The translations under genes and the position numbers were made by a program. 64,000 bases of DNA, from positions 1 through 64,000 of the forward strand of contig JAZRZP010000034.1 of NCBI GenBank assembly GCA_045601425.1, in the 5' to 3' direction. The notes below the pieces were generated by a model that had not been told where the DNA came from, searched no databases, and saw nothing but the letters and a program-made list of their open reading frames with translations. Positions within the stretch are counted from its first letter, which is position 1, and each line of letters begins with the position of its first letter. The stretch is from UBA1219 sp045601425 (GTDB taxonomy: Bacteria; Bacteroidota; Bacteroidia; Bacteroidales; P3). Below are positions 1 through 8,173 of this stretch, in pieces.

Positions 1-859
1 GGTTGAAGGCTTGGCAGGCATTCAAGTTATACAAAAGGTTTTCATAATCCTTGCGGGTCACTTTGCTTTTGCCCCTGCCTTCCGTAACCTCAGGGAAAGT
101 GGCGCCGAAACGGATGATGCACTGCGGATTGATTTCTTCACGAATCACCTTATAAGCCTTTTGGTCGCGGGCAAAACGGTGCGGTTCATCAATAATCAGA
201 AACGGACGCGTAGCCCTCAAGGCATCAAGCGGACGCACAAAACCATGCGGGCCGAAATCATAATCGCTGCGACTGAGCAAGTTACCGTTGGTGAGCAGTT
301 GCGAATTGACGAGCAAAACAAATATCTGGTTGCTCAACTGACAAGAACCATTTACAAAATCGCGCACCACCGAAGGAAAAAAACGTTTGCCTTTCTTCAC
401 CTGCATCGCTTTCAACACAAAAAGATTCAATTCGGTGTTGTAGCCACAAGTGTTGCAGAAATGCCTTTTTACATCAGCATCACCCAAAAATGACTTTGCC
501 CCTTCCTTGATGGACAACGAAGGCACAGCAACAATGAATTTGTTGATTCCGTAGCGTTTGTGAAGTTCATAAATCGCATGGGTGTAAACGTATGTCTTCC
601 CCGTTCCCGTCTCCATTTTAATGTCGAGGTTCAGACAATCGTCATTCAGTTTTTGCACACAATTTTCGCCATCCACATTATATTCCTTGTTGTTTTGAAT
701 CGCCTTGATATTATCCTTGATTTTCACATCCTGCAAGTCAACCAACGGATTGGCATAGAGTTGTGTTGGTTTTTCGACGACTACATCTTCAAAAACCTTG
801 GCGATGGCATCAACTGCCTTTTGCTGGTGCGGCAGACTGCGTTCGTATTTTATTTCCAT
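1..859 (-). CDS. res: Type III restriction endonuclease Res subunit (partial, N-terminal part)
   Basis: Only the first 286 codons lie in the window; the gene runs off the left edge. The start is the ATG at 857-859, two bases after the mod stop codon, so the two genes are translated as a pair. The product is the helicase/nuclease subunit of a type III restriction-modification system, which with Mod translocates on DNA and cuts between oppositely oriented sites. Visible superfamily 2 helicase motifs are the Walker A loop TGTGKT at about residues 84-89 and the DEPH Walker B box at about 224-227. The region between them has the AVPSLSIKEG segment (motif Ia-like) typical of Res. The C-terminal endonuclease domain is outside the window, so whether the enzyme is intact cannot be judged. 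Confidence 0.9.
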   Translation of the reverse strand, partial: MEIKYERSLPHQQKAVDAIAKVFEDVVVEKPTQLYANPLVDLQDVKIKDNIKAIQNNKEYNVDGENCVQKLNDDCLNLDIKMETGTGKTYVYTHAIYELHKRYGINKFIVAVPSLSIKEGAKSFLGDADVKRHFCNTCGYNTELNLFVLKAMQVKKGKRFFPSVVRDFVNGSCQLSNQIFVLLVNSQLLTNGNLLSRSDYDFGPHGFVRPLDALRATRPFLIIDEPHRFARDQKAYKVIREEINPQCIIRFGATFPEVTEGRGKSKVTRKDYENLLYNLNACQAFN

Positions 860-861
860 AA

Positions 862-2853
862 TCAGTAGCGTATGTCAATGTTGATACTTTCGTTTAGTTT
901 CTTCACTGCCGAAAGGTTTTTCTTCAGCATTTCGGTCTGTGTGAACGAGAAACTATAGCCAAACAGCACCACGTTGTGCGGATTGAAATCAGGTTCCTTG
1001 CCATATTTGTCCACCAAGGCAATCATTGCCTTTTCATCGAAACCTTCACCGTCAATCATGTAGATGTGCCCGCCGCAATGATAAGCCGTATAACCGGCCA
1101 AAAGCAGTGGCTCAGCATTTTGCGTCAGGCCGTAGCCGTCTTTCACCATCCAAGTTGCCAAAACCGTTTCTGCGCCGAATGATTCAAGGATGTCTTTTTC
1201 TCCAAACATGCCTTGCGGGTCGAAGGTTTCCATCTTATCCAATGTATCTTGCGCAACATCTTGTAAAGTAAAGTGTTTGAAACCTAAATCACCTTTACAT
1301 TCCGGATGCTCTTTTCGGATTTTTGCAGCAGCACGGCGGATGCGTTCTTGGCCGATTTCATCCAATAAATGCGGTTTGTTTATTTCATCACAAACGGCAA
1401 TGGCATTAGATATGGTTTCTTTCGCAACATCATCAGCACGGCTTAAAGAATCATCTAAATTTTCAGGTAATTGCACAAGTATAAATCTCAAATCAATTTT
1501 ATTAAGTATTTCTCTTCTGAAGACAGCATGTGCAGATGTTCCCGAACCAGAAAAGAAGTCCAATACAATATCACCTTGTTTTACAACAAACGATATTAGG
1601 TATGATATCAAGGTTGAAGGTTTCGGGAAATCAAACACTTTAGAACCAAATAATTCTTCGATTTCTTTTCCTGCACTTTCATTAGTATCAACTCCATTAC
1701 ATTCCTTGTCAACAGTTGTGTTTGTATTATTCCAAAACCTATCAGCCAAGAAATTTTGTGGAGCAACAACCCTATCATCAACGCGGCAATATCTTATTGC
1801 AAACTTTTCCGATTTTACGATTAGGAAGCATTCAGCGGCAATTTCTTCGTTAAGGGTTTCTTGGCTCCATCTGAACTTTCCTTTTAATGAAAACTCATTC
1901 TTTATGAGGCCATTCGCGACAATTACATCGTTTAACAATTCAACCCGATCTTTTACACCTTTATAGTACACTCCATCTTTTAGATTTGTATGCACATAAT
2001 TCATTGGAAATGTAAGAGTACATTCTTTATTAGACCCATTTAATAATGGGGAGTCTCCTTCTGAATTAACTAAGCCGATAAATTTTTCTGCATTTTTATA
2101 CTTCTGATAACATAATACAAACTCATGTGTTTTCCTTGATTTTTTAGACAATGCAGGCGGAGTAGATGTTTTATTCCAAAGAAAGCACTCACAAAAGTTT
2201 TCTTCACCTAAAACACTATCGCACAATAACCTTAAATTTGCTTGTTCGTTATTATCAATCGAAATGAAAATCACGCCATCTTCTGTGAGCAAATCGCGGG
2301 CAAGCATCAGACGCGGTGCCATGAACATCAGCCAAGCGGAATGGGAGGCCGAACCGCGTTTGCACAGGTCGAGAATGCGTTTCGCCTTTTCCTCACCAAT
2401 GCCGAGTTTGGTTTGCAGCTGTTCAGCAGTGAAATTGAACTTGTCGTTATACACAAAGCCGTCGCTGCCCGTATTGTACGGCGGGTCAATGTAAATGCAC
2501 TTGATTTTTCCAGCATACGATTTCAGCAGATGCTTCAATGCGTCGAGGTTGTCGCCACTGATGTAAACGTTCTGGCTGTCCTTGTTTTCGGGCTTGCTGT
2601 TGTGTTCCATGTCGGGCTGAAGCACCGTTTCCGTTTCGGTTGAAGCAATCAGGTTGGCATAATTCTTACCCAAGAAATTGAGGTCGTAGCCCTCTTCCGT
2701 TACATCCACCTTGTCGTTCAGCAAGGTCTTGAACTTTTCCAAATCGAACTTTCCTTCGTTGGTGAAACATTGGGGAAAGTCGGCGTGCAGTTTCGCCATC
2801 ACACGGTCGGAAGGCTGCACATTTTCGTTTTGTGCTTTAATGTCCTTTATCAT
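862..2853 (-). CDS. mod: Type III restriction-modification methyltransferase Mod (N6-adenine)
   Basis: This 663-residue protein is the modification and specificity subunit. It methylates adenine in the recognition site and is also needed by Res for cutting. It is a beta-class N6-adenine methyltransferase: the catalytic DPPY box is at about residues 123-126 (IDPPYNTGSDG) and the SAM-binding FSGSGTSAH motif follows at about 433-441. The roughly 300 residues between them should hold the target recognition domain and are the part expected to differ between strains. Length is normal for Mod. It is immediately upstream of res, with two bases between stop and start. No clear TAnnTTTG promoter is seen in the 54 bases between the start and the terminator at 2908-2938, so its transcription start is unresolved. 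Confidence 0.93.
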   Translation of the reverse strand: MIKDIKAQNENVQPSDRVMAKLHADFPQCFTNEGKFDLEKFKTLLNDKVDVTEEGYDLNFLGKNYANLIASTETETVLQPDMEHNSKPENKDSQNVYISGDNLDALKHLLKSYAGKIKCIYIDPPYNTGSDGFVYNDKFNFTAEQLQTKLGIGEEKAKRILDLCKRGSASHSAWLMFMAPRLMLARDLLTEDGVIFISIDNNEQANLRLLCDSVLGEENFCECFLWNKTSTPPALSKKSRKTHEFVLCYQKYKNAEKFIGLVNSEGDSPLLNGSNKECTLTFPMNYVHTNLKDGVYYKGVKDRVELLNDVIVANGLIKNEFSLKGKFRWSQETLNEEIAAECFLIVKSEKFAIRYCRVDDRVVAPQNFLADRFWNNTNTTVDKECNGVDTNESAGKEIEELFGSKVFDFPKPSTLISYLISFVVKQGDIVLDFFSGSGTSAHAVFRREILNKIDLRFILVQLPENLDDSLSRADDVAKETISNAIAVCDEINKPHLLDEIGQERIRRAAAKIRKEHPECKGDLGFKHFTLQDVAQDTLDKMETFDPQGMFGEKDILESFGAETVLATWMVKDGYGLTQNAEPLLLAGYTAYHCGGHIYMIDGEGFDEKAMIALVDKYGKEPDFNPHNVVLFGYSFSFTQTEMLKKNLSAVKKLNESINIDIRY

Positions 2854-2907
2854 CCTGCGCTCTATTGCAGCGTGTGCTTATCTTTTCAGCTTTACGGGCA
2901 GCAGGGC

Positions 2908-2938
2908 AAAAAAAACGTGGATGGTTTCTTATCCACGT
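2908..2938 (-). terminator. Rho-independent terminator closing the 6S-like RNA gene
   Basis: On the minus strand an 8-bp perfect stem (ACGTGGAT / ATCCACGT) with an 8-base loop is followed by a run of eight T. It lies directly 3' of the rod-shaped RNA at 2937-3050 and upstream of mod. It therefore ends a transcript that begins between mod and nrdJ rather than one belonging to either protein gene. Confidence 0.8.
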
Positions 2939-3060
2939 CTTGAGGCCCTAGGAATTGCCCGTACTGTATGATAATTGCCGTCCACGCTAACGCAGACATT
3001 TGCAACATATTCTTACAGTACTCTTTTTGAAATTTCCTAGGTTTCAAGACAGTGCCGAAT
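2937..3060 (-). ncRNA. ssrS: 6S RNA-like regulatory RNA (rod with central bubble)
   Basis: No protein gene fits here, but the two ends pair perfectly. The bases at 3044-3050 (GTCTTGA on the minus strand) pair with 2937-2943, and CCTAGGAA (3034-3041) pairs with 2947-2954. Next comes an internal loop of about 12 bases on the 5' side (ATTTCAAAAAGA) and 6 on the 3' side. A second stem, GTACTGTA (3014-3021) with 2961-2968, carries a weaker terminal hairpin. A long rod with a central bubble, followed by a separate terminator hairpin, is the architecture of 6S RNA, which mimics an open promoter and binds RNA polymerase holoenzyme. In Bacteroidales the Rfam motif Bacteroidales-1 has been interpreted as 6S. 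The 5' end is approximate. The assignment rests on structure only; another structured RNA is possible. Confidence 0.55.
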
Positions 3061-3243
3061 AAATAGCAAACGCTATGATTTATAATATGTTAAGTTAATA
3101 TATTCACATTTTGTTTCTTATTAAAAATCAAGCAATTATACATTTGCCCGACATTTTCGTCATTCTGCAAATATACGAATAAAAATTCGTTTTACAAAAT
3201 CACCGAATTGATATAACATTTTTCATCACCTGATTTTTTTTGC

Positions 3244-3277
3244 AAAAAAAAGAGTCTGCCAGAAAAACGGCAGACTC
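3244..3277 (-). terminator. Terminator of nrdJ
   Basis: A perfect 9-bp stem (GAGTCTGCC with GGCAGACTC) is followed on the minus strand by eight T. It lies about 50 bases after the nrdJ stop codon and ends that single-gene transcript. Confidence 0.9.
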
Positions 3278-3329
3278 CTCATCAAACAAGTATTAACAAA
3301 TCTAAAAATTATTTTCCTTCAAAGCTGCA

Positions 3330-6056
3330 TCAGCCGCATTTGGAGTATCCGCAGCTGCGGCAGTGCTTGCAGCCGTCTTCGAACACGAGCGGTTCGCCGC
3401 ATTCGGGGCATTTTTCGCCGGCATCGGTACCGTCCTTTATATAGTGTTTCAAGGCACGGGCCACACCGTTTTTCCATGTCGTTATGGAATCCACGTCGAA
3501 ATTCAGGGAACTTACAATGTTCACCACATCGGGTATTGGAATACCGTGACGGAGTATTCCGGAAATGAGTCTTGCATAGTTCCAGTATTCCTTGTTGAAC
3601 GTACGCGAAAGTCCCTGCATGGTAATCACATATCCGTCCTTGTCCAAAAATTCGAAGTCGTAACGGGACTGCTTGCCTTCTTCCTTCACACGTATCACCC
3701 AGCCTTTTTCCACGTACTTCGGCACCACGAGTCCGTCTTCCTTTCCTGTGAATATCTCATACGGACGGCCCTCGTACATTCCCACAACGGCAATCCATTT
3801 CTCCTTGTCGTTGGTGAAGCGTTTTATCTCTGCCTCGAGTTTTTTCGGGCGTTTAGGAGCCTTGTTTTCCTTGAAAGTGGTGCAGTCGGTGCCTTTCTGG
3901 TCGTCGCGTGCAATCAGCACACCGTCGCGGGAGCCGTCGCGGTATATGGTACAGCCCTTACAGCCCGATTCCCAAGCTGTCTGGTAAATCTTGCTTACCA
4001 TTTCCGGAGTGGTTTCCTTGGGTATGTTCACGGTAACGCTTATCGAGTGATCGACCCATTTCTGTATTGCTCCCTGCATCTTCACCTTGTCCACCCAGTC
4101 GATGTCGTAGGCCGTTGCTTTGTAATATGGAGTTTTTTCTACAATCTTCGAAATTTCGCTATCGCTCATGGCTTCCACCTCTTCGATGTTGTATCCGTTG
4201 AGTTCGAGCCAAGTCTTGAATTTCGGGTGAAGCACGTTGTAAACCTCGAAGCTGTCGCCGTTGGAATCCTGAACTATTTTCTTGCTGGCAACGAGCTTGT
4301 CGTTGGGGTTTACCTTGCGGCGGCGGCTGTATGCGGGCTGGAACACCGGTTCGATGCCCGATGTGGTCTGCGTGCAGATACTTACGCTGCCTGTCGGTGC
4401 TATGGTGAGCAGGGCCACGTTGCGGCGGCCGTTTTCGTTCATTTCGGCATACAGTTCCGGATCTGCTTCTGCAAGACGTCTTATGAACGGGTTCTTTTCT
4501 TCTTTCTCGCTGTTGTAGAGCGGGAAGCATCCACGTTCCTTGGCCATGGTTACCGACGAGCGGTAAGCACTGAGTGCCAGATTCTTATGAACATTTACCG
4601 AGAAATTCACAGCCTCATCGGTACCATAGCGCAGCCCCATTGCGGCGAGCATGTCGCCTTCGGCCGTGATTCCGAAACCGGTACGACGGCCTTCCAGACA
4701 CATTTCCTTTATGTGCATCCAAAGGTTGTGTTCCACGAGCTTAACTTCGTCGTTTTCGGGATCTTCGTCTATCTTGGCAAGTATTTTCTCCACTTTCTCG
4801 AGTTCCAAATCTATCAGGTCGTCCATCAGGCGCTGGCCCATCTGCACATGTTTGCAGAAAAGGTCAAAATCGAATTCCGCCTTGTCGGTGAACGGATTCT
4901 TCACATAACTGTAAAGGTTGATGGCCTGCAGGCGGCAGCTGTCGTACGGACAGAGAGGTATTTCTCCGCAGGGGTTCGTGGAAACGGTGGTGAAGCCGTC
5001 GTCAGCGTAGCAGTCGGGAACGGATTCGCGGATTATGGTATCCCAGAAAAGGACTCCGGGTTCGGCAGCCTTCCATGCATTGTATATTATCTTGTTCCAC
5101 AATGCTCTGGCATCGATTTCCTTTTTTATCTTCGGGTTGGGCGAGTCAACGGGATACTGTTGTGTAAAAGGCTTTCCTGCTATGGCACAACGCATGAACT
5201 CGTCGGTGACGCGTACCGAAACGTTGGCTCCGGTAACCTTGCCCTGTTCCATCTTGGCATCGATGAATTTTTCTGCATCGGGGTGCTTTATGGATATGCT
5301 CATCATCAGGGCACCGCGCCGGCCGCCCTGAGCCACCTCGCGAGTGGTGTTGGAATAGCGTTCCATGAAGGGAACTATGCCTGTCGAGGTGAGAGCACTG
5401 TTCTTTACAGGTGAACCTTCGGGACGTATGTGCGAGAGATCGTGTCCCACACCTCCACGACGCTTCATTATCTGCACCTGCTCCTGATCTATCTTCATGA
5501 TTCCGCCGTAAGAGTCGGACTTGCCTGCCGTGCCGATAACGAAACAATTGGACAAAGAAACTACCTGAAAGTCGTTGCCGATTCCCGACATCGGACTTCC
5601 CTGAGGGACAATGTACTTGAAATCCTTCAAAAGACCGTATATTTCCTCCTCGCTCATTGGGTTGGGATATTTCCGCTCGATGCGGGCGAACTCGGATGCT
5701 ATGCGGTGGTGCATGTCATCGGGAGAGAGTTCGTATATTTTTCCTCCGTCGCGGAGGGCATACTTGTCAATCCAGACATCTGCAGCCAAGGTGTCGCCGC
5801 CGAAATAGCCGATGGTCTCTTTCTTGATATCGTCAATTGGATATTCCTTCAGTGCTTTTTGGGGTTCTTTGTTGTCCATAACCTGTACTATTGTGTGTTT
5901 TATGTTTTTGCTTTGGTGTTCTTCTTCTAGTTTTTCCGATGTGCCGTGCAATGGTTTTTCCGATACTGCATCTGCCGGACTTTTTACATCCGCAACAGAA
6001 GACTTTTCATCGCAAAAATCTGAAAAAAGATTATATTGCACGTTTTTTTTCTTCAT
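3330..6056 (-). CDS. nrdJ: Adenosylcobalamin-dependent (class II) ribonucleoside-diphosphate reductase
   Basis: The 908-residue enzyme reduces ribonucleotides to deoxyribonucleotides using a radical generated from adenosylcobalamin, so it works with or without oxygen. The family signature NPCGEIPL sits at about residue 360. The C-terminal tail carries a zinc-ribbon-like pair, CPECG and CRSCG, followed by SKCG, which shuttles electrons to the active site. The first 70 or so residues (MKKKNVQYNLF onward) are polar and not part of the usual fold. An internal ATG at about residue 61 (MDNKEP) is an alternative start that would give the normal length, so the N-terminus is uncertain. No cobalamin riboswitch is evident in the 170-base leader. 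The gene is transcribed alone and ends at a strong terminator. Confidence 0.95.
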   Translation of the reverse strand: MKKKNVQYNLFSDFCDEKSSVADVKSPADAVSEKPLHGTSEKLEEEHQSKNIKHTIVQVMDNKEPQKALKEYPIDDIKKETIGYFGGDTLAADVWIDKYALRDGGKIYELSPDDMHHRIASEFARIERKYPNPMSEEEIYGLLKDFKYIVPQGSPMSGIGNDFQVVSLSNCFVIGTAGKSDSYGGIMKIDQEQVQIMKRRGGVGHDLSHIRPEGSPVKNSALTSTGIVPFMERYSNTTREVAQGGRRGALMMSISIKHPDAEKFIDAKMEQGKVTGANVSVRVTDEFMRCAIAGKPFTQQYPVDSPNPKIKKEIDARALWNKIIYNAWKAAEPGVLFWDTIIRESVPDCYADDGFTTVSTNPCGEIPLCPYDSCRLQAINLYSYVKNPFTDKAEFDFDLFCKHVQMGQRLMDDLIDLELEKVEKILAKIDEDPENDEVKLVEHNLWMHIKEMCLEGRRTGFGITAEGDMLAAMGLRYGTDEAVNFSVNVHKNLALSAYRSSVTMAKERGCFPLYNSEKEEKNPFIRRLAEADPELYAEMNENGRRNVALLTIAPTGSVSICTQTTSGIEPVFQPAYSRRRKVNPNDKLVASKKIVQDSNGDSFEVYNVLHPKFKTWLELNGYNIEEVEAMSDSEISKIVEKTPYYKATAYDIDWVDKVKMQGAIQKWVDHSISVTVNIPKETTPEMVSKIYQTAWESGCKGCTIYRDGSRDGVLIARDDQKGTDCTTFKENKAPKRPKKLEAEIKRFTNDKEKWIAVVGMYEGRPYEIFTGKEDGLVVPKYVEKGWVIRVKEEGKQSRYDFEFLDKDGYVITMQGLSRTFNKEYWNYARLISGILRHGIPIPDVVNIVSSLNFDVDSITTWKNGVARALKHYIKDGTDAGEKCPECGEPLVFEDGCKHCRSCGYSKCG

Positions 6057-6223
6057 TGTATTATACTAATAATCAATTATTTAAACAAAAATTTCGATTA
6101 AGAAAATACTCTGCTAAATTACATATAGATTTTCAGAAAAATTTTTCAAGTTATTAACAATGTGCCTCCGGATATATGCAAATAGTTGTTTTTTAGACAG
6201 TAAAAAAGTGATAACATTTTTTT

Positions 6224-6265
6224 TACAAAAAAAATGAGAAACGGTGTTTTGCCGTTCCTCATTTT
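6224..6265 (-). terminator. Terminator of the T9SS protein gene at 6298
   Basis: A stem of about 14 bp (AATGAGGAACGG pairing with CCGTTTCTCATT, with one G-U pair) around a 4-6 base loop is followed by a long T run on the minus strand. It starts about 30 bases past the stop codon. The A run on the other side means it could also act in the opposite direction. Confidence 0.8.
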
Positions 6266-6297
6266 CTATGATTCTGCATTTTACCAGTATTGCTTAT

Positions 6298-7014
6298 CTA
6301 TTTAACAATCAGTCTTTTAGAAGCAACGGCCTTACCTTTCGAAATCAGTATGCAAGCGTAAACTCCTGAATTCAAACCTGCTACTGAAACCATCTGTCCG
6401 CCGACGTTGCTTTCAACAACAGTTTCTCTTACCACGGAACCGAGCATGTTTACCAGCTGCATTCTGTCGGCATTCCCTTCGAAAGAGATTCTTACCATAT
6501 TATCTGCCGGATTGGGATAGATGCTGATGCTTGCGGCGAGTGCTTCGTTTATGGAAGCCGGGTTCACCTCTGCTTTCAAATAGAAGGCATTGACTGTATC
6601 GCCTGTATTTTCGGCATCAACGACATTGATTTTTATCAGTGAGAACGTTCCTGCCTGAACATTTTCGTCCACGCTGATGTTCAGGTGAAAATCATTGTAG
6701 GTGGAATCTTTTCCTACAACAAATGCAGGGCTGTTCAATCCGGGGAGGCATTCGCCGTCTGCACACATTCCGGCAAGTGTCATGCCGCTTGCCATGGTAG
6801 TTGACGATTCGTCGACATACACGATTAATCTGCGGGAATCGGTCGTGCTTGTATTGGTAAACGACAATGGAAATTGTGCATAATCGGGACTGGCGACGCC
6901 CGATAAAACCGTGTCACCGCTATTGATCAGCTGTAATCCGGTACGTGTTTCAATTTGTGCGAAACTCATTTCCGCAAAGGCAATAACTGCAATAAACAAT
7001 AATGTTTTTTTCAT
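6298..7014 (-). CDS. Secreted protein with C-terminal T9SS type A sorting domain
   Basis: The 238-residue product has a signal peptide (MKKTLLFIAVIAFAEMSFA, then Q) and a C-terminal sorting domain of about 75 residues. That domain begins at IYPNPADNMVRISF, contains LNSGVYACIL and ends in RLIVK. This is the pattern of cargo exported through the outer membrane by the type IX secretion system and attached to or released from the surface. The middle 130 residues look like a beta-rich domain and are not recognised. The gene has its own -7 element (TATATTTG, 7079-7072 on the minus strand) and a terminator after it, so it is monocistronic. Confidence 0.85.
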   Translation of the reverse strand: MKKTLLFIAVIAFAEMSFAQIETRTGLQLINSGDTVLSGVASPDYAQFPLSFTNTSTTDSRRLIVYVDESSTTMASGMTLAGMCADGECLPGLNSPAFVVGKDSTYNDFHLNISVDENVQAGTFSLIKINVVDAENTGDTVNAFYLKAEVNPASINEALAASISIYPNPADNMVRISFEGNADRMQLVNMLGSVVRETVVESNVGGQMVSVAGLNSGVYACILISKGKAVASKRLIVK

Positions 7015-7110
7015 TTGTTATACGTTTTAAATGGTGTTTATTTTATACTTGAAAATTTCTGCAAATATACGAAAAAAAATCCTACTGCCTGCAATTTTTT
7101 TTATTTTACA

Positions 7111-7227
7111 TTCAAAAAAAACAGAATGGACATGCCTTGAAACACCATCGGTGCGATTCCCCCCTCGGAACCGCTGATGTACAAAGGAAACTGCTTCGCG
7201 GCTTGGTGAAACACCAAAAATGTCCAT
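7111..7227 (-). ncRNA. Unidentified compact structured RNA element with paired ends and U-run
   Basis: The element is bounded by a perfect 10-bp inverted repeat (GAATGGACAT / ATGTCCATTC). On the minus strand the second arm is followed by TG and eight T, as in a terminator. Inside are further stems: TTGGTG/CACCAA around three bases, and GCGGTTCC/GGAATCGC. The neighbouring T9SS gene has its own promoter at 7079, downstream of the T run, which argues for an independent small RNA of about 115 nt rather than a leader. A TATTTTG sequence just upstream of 7227 is a near-match to the -7 element and would place the start at the outer stem. I cannot name the family. SRP-like and riboswitch-like readings were considered but lack the diagnostic motifs. 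Confidence 0.4.
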
Positions 7228-7263
7228 TCCGACAAAATAACAAACAAGTTGGTATTCTGCGGT

Positions 7264-8148
7264 TCAAAAAACTTGCAGAATTTCAGAAATTTTTTCCCTG
7301 CCGAACCATTTTATGTCGTCATAACGCTGCAACCACGTAATCTGCCGCTTGGCATACCTGCGAGTGTGCGTTTTCACGTCGGCCACGGCTCTGTTGAGAC
7401 TTATCATGCCATCGCAGTATTCAAAAAGTTCTCTGTAACCGACAGTGTTCATGACATTCAGATCTTTGTAGCGGTACAGTTCGCGGACTTCGTTTTCCAG
7501 TCCTGCTTCCATCATCACGTCCACCCTTCTGTTTATGCGGTCGTAAAGTTCGTCGCGGTTGCAGGTCAGTCCTATTTTAACAATTTCGAAAGGGCGTTTC
7601 TTGACGGGCTGGTTACGTATTTCGGAAAACGGGCGGCCTGTGGTCAGGCACATTTCCAATGCCCGTATGAGCCGTGCCGGATTGGCAAGGTCTACCACGT
7701 TGTAATAGTCAGGGTCGAGGAGTTTCAGCTGTGCCCGCAGGCTTGCTACGCCATCGTTTTCAAGCTGCCGTTTCAGGTGGGAGCGTATTTCGGGGTCGGG
7801 GTCGGGCATTTCGGCGATACCCTGACAAAGGGCATCCACATACAGGCCGGAACCGCCCACGGCAACTACTTTGTCATGTACCTTGAAAAGTTTTCCAAGG
7901 CACCTCATGGCTTCCTGTTCATAGGTAAAGACGTTGTAACTGTCGTGTATGGAGGCATTTGCGATGAAATGGTGATGAACGGCAGCAAGTTCTTCTTCCG
8001 AAGGCCGGGCAACGCCGATGTTCAGTTCCTTGTAAAACTGGCGAGAATCGCACGAAACGATTTCCGTACCGAAATGCTGTGCAATGCGTATTGCCGCAGA
8101 CGTTTTCCCGATTGCTGTCGGACCTACTACCACTATCAGTGTCTTCAT
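7264..8148 (-). CDS. miaA: tRNA dimethylallyltransferase
   Basis: MiaA transfers a dimethylallyl group to N6 of A37 in tRNAs that read codons beginning with U. The 294-residue product shows the P-loop GPTAIGKTS at residues 9-17, the SCDSRQFYKELNIGVARP segment that contacts the isopentenyl donor and tRNA, and the GGSGLYVDAL motif. Length is normal. It is the last gene of a nine-gene minus-strand run and starts 25 bases after cca, so two tRNA-maturation enzymes are co-expressed. Confidence 0.96.
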   Translation of the reverse strand: MKTLIVVVGPTAIGKTSAAIRIAQHFGTEIVSCDSRQFYKELNIGVARPSEEELAAVHHHFIANASIHDSYNVFTYEQEAMRCLGKLFKVHDKVVAVGGSGLYVDALCQGIAEMPDPDPEIRSHLKRQLENDGVASLRAQLKLLDPDYYNVVDLANPARLIRALEMCLTTGRPFSEIRNQPVKKRPFEIVKIGLTCNRDELYDRINRRVDVMMEAGLENEVRELYRYKDLNVMNTVGYRELFEYCDGMISLNRAVADVKTHTRRYAKRQITWLQRYDDIKWFGREKISEILQVF

Positions 8149-8173
8149 GGGAATGCAGTTTTTCCGTGCAGAT

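Noticed and set aside
3363..5414. 683-codon open frame on the plus strand opposite nrdJ
   Set aside because: It is a shadow of the nrdJ frame: no domain, His/Cys/Tyr-rich odd composition, and nrdJ motifs are complete on the other strand.
7111..7227. Integron attC site or MITE
   Set aside because: No attC core sites (RYYYAAC/GTTRRRY) and no target duplication beside the 10-bp repeats.
7027..7227. 66-codon minus-strand frame across the structured element
   Set aside because: It reads straight through the paired stems and the T run, with no sensible protein features.
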